A stretch of DNA of 16,662 bases from an uncultured Lentisphaeria bacterium (GTDB taxonomy: Bacteria; Verrucomicrobiota; Lentisphaeria; Victivallales; Victivallaceae), in assembly GCA_949298665.1 (NCBI GenBank), contig CASFXO010000108.1, positions 1-16,662 on the forward strand, given 5' to 3'. Shown piece by piece: positions 15,151-16,662 of this stretch. Under the pieces are notes generated by a model. The model saw only the letters and a list, made by a program, of their open reading frames with translations. It did not search any database and was not told the DNA's origin. Position numbers and translations under genes: made by a program. Numbering within the stretch: the stretch's first letter is position 1; each line of letters opens with the position of its first letter.

Positions 15151-15936
15151 TCACCGCAGAGAGGCGACCAGATCCCCTACCGCCCGGCGGATTTCAGGAA
15201 AAGGCCGCCCGGAAACCGCAGGCCGCATGGCGGCCGAACCGACAATCACACCGTCCGCATAGCGACCGACCGCGCGGGCCGCCTCACCCGAAGCGATCCC
15301 GAACCCCGCCGCCACCGGTACCGGACTGACCGCGCGCAACCGGGTCAGATTGTCCGCCAGTTCCGGCGGCAAGCCGTCGCGCGCGCCGGTGACACCGCGC
15401 ACCATCACATAATAGACAAATCCCGTGGCGTCCGCGACAATCCGCCGCATCCGCTCCGGCGGCGTGGCCGGCGACACCAGATTGATCAAATGCAGATCGT
15501 GCGCCCGGCAGAGCGGCAGCAGTTCATCGCGCTCCTCAAACGGCAGATCCACGACGAGAACGCCGTCCACATCCAGCCCGGCAAGACGTTCGGTTAACCG
15601 CTCCAGCCCGTACTGCAGCAGGACGTTGAAATAGCTGAAGAGAATGAGTCCGGTTTCCGGATGCCGTTCCCGGATCCGGCCGACCGTTTCCAATACCTTC
15701 TCCAGCGTCATCCCCTGGCGGAGCGCCAGATCCGAAGCGCGCTGAATCACCGCCCCGTCCGCCATCGGGTCGGAAAACGGCACGCCGATCTCCAGAATAT
15801 CCGCTCCCCGCGCAATGATCTCCGCCATCAGTTCCCCGCTCTCTTCCGGAGACGGGCAGCCGCAGGTGGCAAATACCGTCAGCGCCGGACGTCCCTCTTT
15901 CCGACAGCGTTCAAAAATTCCTTCCATGCGATCCAT
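15151..15936 (-). CDS. trpA: Tryptophan synthase alpha subunit
   Basis: This 261-residue TIM-barrel subunit cleaves indole-3-glycerol phosphate to indole and glyceraldehyde 3-phosphate and passes indole to the beta subunit. The family signature LEIGVPFSDPMADGAVIQ carries the catalytic Glu49 and Asp60. FVYYVMVRGVTGAR and VPVAAGFGIASGE match the later active-site and phosphate-binding loops, and VDGVIVGSA lies near the C-terminus. The length is normal. The ATG at 15936 follows AAGGA by nine bases; Met4 is a possible alternative. It lies 30 bases downstream of trpB on the same strand, the standard trpBA order, for the last two steps of cytoplasmic tryptophan biosynthesis. Confidence 0.98.
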   Translation of the reverse strand: MDRMEGIFERCRKEGRPALTVFATCGCPSPEESGELMAEIIARGADILEIGVPFSDPMADGAVIQRASDLALRQGMTLEKVLETVGRIRERHPETGLILFSYFNVLLQYGLERLTERLAGLDVDGVLVVDLPFEERDELLPLCRAHDLHLINLVSPATPPERMRRIVADATGFVYYVMVRGVTGARDGLPPELADNLTRLRAVSPVPVAAGFGIASGEAARAVGRYADGVIVGSAAMRPAVSGRPFPEIRRAVGDLVASLR

Positions 15937-15966
15937 GGTGGTTGTTCCTTCCTGTTGTTTCTGCTC

Positions 15967-16662
15967 TTATTTTCCGGGATGGGTTTCCCGGTAGCGCCGG
16001 ACACTGTCCATATCCTTGTCGCCGCGTCCGGAAAGATTGACGACGATCACGGCTTCCGGGGAATACGCTCCGGCCGTCCGGAGCGCCTGCGCCACCGCAT
16101 GGGACGACTCCAGTGCCGGAATGATCCCTTCCAGTCGGGACAACAGTTCGAATGCCCGCACCGCCTCCTCGTCGTTCACCGTCGTGTAATACGCCCGTTT
16201 CGTATCCGCCAGCAGGCAGTGTTCCGGACCGACTCCGGGATAGTCCAGTCCCGCCGAAACCGAATGCGTCTCCAGAATCTGTCCGTCCCGGTCCTGCAGC
16301 AGATAACATTTACTGCCGTGCAGCACGCCGACGCGCCCGCCGTTGATGCTGGCCGCGTGGCGTCCGGTTTCCAGCCCCTCGCCGCCCGCCTCCACGCCGG
16401 TGAGTCTGACCGACGCATCGTCCAGAAATCCGGCAAACATGCCCAGCGCGTTGCTGCCGCCGCCGACACAGGCGATCACTTCGTCCGGGAGTTTGCCGAT
16501 TTTTTCCAGACACTGCCGCCGCGTCTCGCTCCCGATGACCGACTGGAAATCCCGTACGATGCGCGGATAAGGATGGGGACCGGCCACCGTACCGATCACG
16601 TAAAAGGTGTTTTCCGCCGTCGCCGTCCAGTCGCGGATCGCCTCGTTCATTGCGTCCTTGAG
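15967..16662 (-). CDS. trpB: Tryptophan synthase beta subunit (C-terminal part)
   Basis: The last 231 residues are present; the 5' end lies beyond the right edge. The window-edge sequence LKDAMNEAIRDW, then FYVIGTVAGPHPYP and IVRDFQSVIG, is characteristic of TrpB. CVGGGSNALG is the glycine-rich loop that binds the pyridoxal phosphate phosphate group, SAGLDYPGVGPEH is the conserved communication-domain stretch, and IVVNLSGRGDKD lies close to the end. The enzyme condenses indole with serine to form tryptophan, using indole channelled from TrpA. The reading frame is intact up to TAA at 15967-15969, and trpA begins 30 bases downstream. Confidence 0.97.
   Translation of the reverse strand, partial: LKDAMNEAIRDWTATAENTFYVIGTVAGPHPYPRIVRDFQSVIGSETRRQCLEKIGKLPDEVIACVGGGSNALGMFAGFLDDASVRLTGVEAGGEGLETGRHAASINGGRVGVLHGSKCYLLQDRDGQILETHSVSAGLDYPGVGPEHCLLADTKRAYYTTVNDEEAVRAFELLSRLEGIIPALESSHAVAQALRTAGAYSPEAVIVVNLSGRGDKDMDSVRRYRETHPGK

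Noticed and set aside
1..16662. CRISPR arrays, tRNA or rRNA genes, insertion sequences, prophage genes
   Set aside because: No regularly spaced repeats, tRNA-like cloverleaf, rRNA stretch, transposase or terminal inverted repeats were seen on either strand.

Overview
This is a GC-rich, densely coded bacterial window. A MacA-type periplasmic adaptor, a lipoprotein signal peptide and a membrane-anchored PBP-type pedestal protein indicate a Gram-negative (diderm) cell. The style (many divergent paralogues, a lipoprotein nitrilase, small 'DPGAGS' membrane protein clusters) would fit the PVC superphylum, perhaps Lentisphaerota. That placement is a guess from style, not from a marker gene.

Layout. 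Minus strand 1-1506: the start of a MacB/LolD-type ABC ATPase and its MacA-type adaptor. Plus strand 1588-5552: a consensus-like sigma70 promoter, a fluoride (crcB-motif) riboswitch with an overlapping intrinsic terminator, and a cation:proton antiporter interrupted by an in-frame UGA. These are followed by a hybrid-histidine-kinase-like protein that has lost its phosphotransfer residues, and by a stand-alone PBP pedestal domain with no transpeptidase domain. Minus strand 5560-7221: an Lrp/AsnC regulator and a secreted lipoprotein nitrilase. Minus strand 7364-11347: a tightly overlapping three-gene unit of a 70-aa membrane protein, a two-domain methyltransferase whose N-terminal half carries a kinase-like catalytic loop, and an 800-aa membrane enzyme of the alkaline phosphatase/sulfatase superfamily. 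Minus strand 11550-14955: three genes joined by ATGA overlaps, namely a degenerate phosphohexomutase, an intact phosphohexomutase and an HAD-IB phosphatase. Minus strand 15151-16662: trpA and the 3' part of trpB.

How it fits together. The clearest regulatory unit is promoter, fluoride aptamer, terminator and antiporter: fluoride should favour the pseudoknot, disrupt the terminator and switch on an ion transporter. The stop codon inside that transporter is the main puzzle. The most promising poorly described system is the three-gene membrane unit at 7364-11347, which looks like an envelope or glycan modification module. Three pseudoenzyme-like proteins occur in one window: a kinase without its His, Asn and Asp sites; a PBP without its catalytic domain; and a hexomutase without its Ser and metal ligands.
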